NCBI GenBank assembly: GCA_027627225.1
Contig: CM051034.1
Location: 19,528,480-19,592,479, forward strand
DNA from: Congeria kusceri
Taxonomy: Eukaryota; Mollusca; Bivalvia; Myida; Dreissenidae
Length of the DNA: 64,000 nt
Reading direction: 5' to 3'
Shown here: positions 63,600-64,000 of the stretch, one piece after another
Layout of the letters: each line of letters begins with the position of its first letter
How positions within the stretch are numbered: the first letter of the stretch is position 1
Notes under the pieces: generated by a model
Told to the model about the DNA's origin: nothing
The model's input: only the letters and a program-made list of their open reading frames with translations
Databases searched by the model: none
Made by a program: the position numbers and the translations under genes

Positions 63600-63737
63600 A
63601 ATATTAGGTTAGTGTCTTTGTGTACTTGAATTTATCCGACGAGTTAAAGAAAGGTTTACACGGCGAGGCTTGCAAGCCAATCATTGGCTTTAACTCGTCG
63701 GATAAATTCAAGTACACAAAGACACTAACCTAATATT
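63600..63737. repeat. Perfect 50-bp inverted repeat with 38-nt loop
   Basis: Left arm 63600-63649 (AATATTAGGTTAGTGTCTTT ... CGACGAGTTAAAG) is the exact inverse complement of 63688-63737. The loop contains GCAAGCCAATCATTGG, whose first 14 bases also occur at 63276. Perfect arms indicate a very recent inverted duplication or an assembly artefact. Confidence 0.92.
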
Positions 63738-63739
63738 CT

Positions 63740-64000
63740 ATTTATCCTACCATATTTGTATTTATTTATTTTATGTTTAACAAACACACTATTAACGTTT
63801 AATTATTTGAAACAATACTCAAAAACGCATTAAATTTACTGAATCTAACCTTACGTAGTAATATGGAATATATTCATGATGTTTCCGCCACTCGAAATAG
63901 TCCGAAACAATTCAATGCAAAACGCAGTGTAACAAGATAAAATATCGCCATATGCTTCGTTTCAAATATGTTCACCATGCCAAATGCTACACACTACAGT
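63740..64000. other. No gene seen
   Basis: AT-rich end of the window. Confidence 0.35.

Overview
This is a gene-poor, AT-rich eukaryotic (metazoan) window. It has GT-AG introns, TATA and CRE promoter sites, tRNA-derived SINEs, LINE and DNA-transposon remains and long microsatellites. The SINE heads, the hairpin MITE with GGCGTGTCGTGG ends, the elements that open AGAGGGCC, and the shell-matrix-like glycine-rich proteins all point to a bivalve mollusc, most likely Dreissena. The genus is inferred from recalled repeat families and was not searched.

The most gene-like content is a pair of paralogous minus-strand genes at 2065-2746 and 15457-16770. Each encodes a conserved signal peptide ending in VVAHPYG or IVAHPHG, a long Gly-Tyr-Leu repeat region, and a tiny separate last exon with a basic-aromatic tail (GWYPHHKKWRRRKW and GWKNPKKHRGYY). 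This architecture matches shematrin-type shell-matrix proteins. Both copies carry a nonsense codon and frameshifts in this assembly.

The rest of the layout is as follows. 1-870: mariner wreck. 3.8-4.2 kb: two SINE heads. 6.4-7.2 kb: hAT-like MITE with 8-bp target duplications. 7.4-8.35 kb: broken piggyBac. 9.5-11.3 kb: broken pogo/Tigger-type transposase with a PHD-like tail. 12-12.4 kb: GAAAACC foldback. 13.0-13.65 kb: hairpin MITE and a 36-bp minisatellite. 19.5-30.9 kb and 35.9-58.5 kb: two diverged copies of one large segmental duplication. 31.5-35.2 kb: an element bounded by AGCCAGCAAGC inverted ends and packed with ATCGGATAGAT palindromes. 59.1-60.8 kb: a second LINE fragment. 61.3-63.6 kb: nested repeat elements. 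63.60-63.74 kb: a perfect 50-bp inverted repeat.

The segmental duplication holds an unrecognised minus-strand gene. Its large exon is open in copy B (38336-39121) but frameshifted twice in copy A (21.7-22.5 kb). In copy B a 5'-truncated LINE has landed inside a (TAC)n microsatellite; the empty site survives in copy A. Copy B also has an internal ~3 kb tandem duplication and an insertion at 53.93-56.44 kb with about 13 tandem ~165-bp units.
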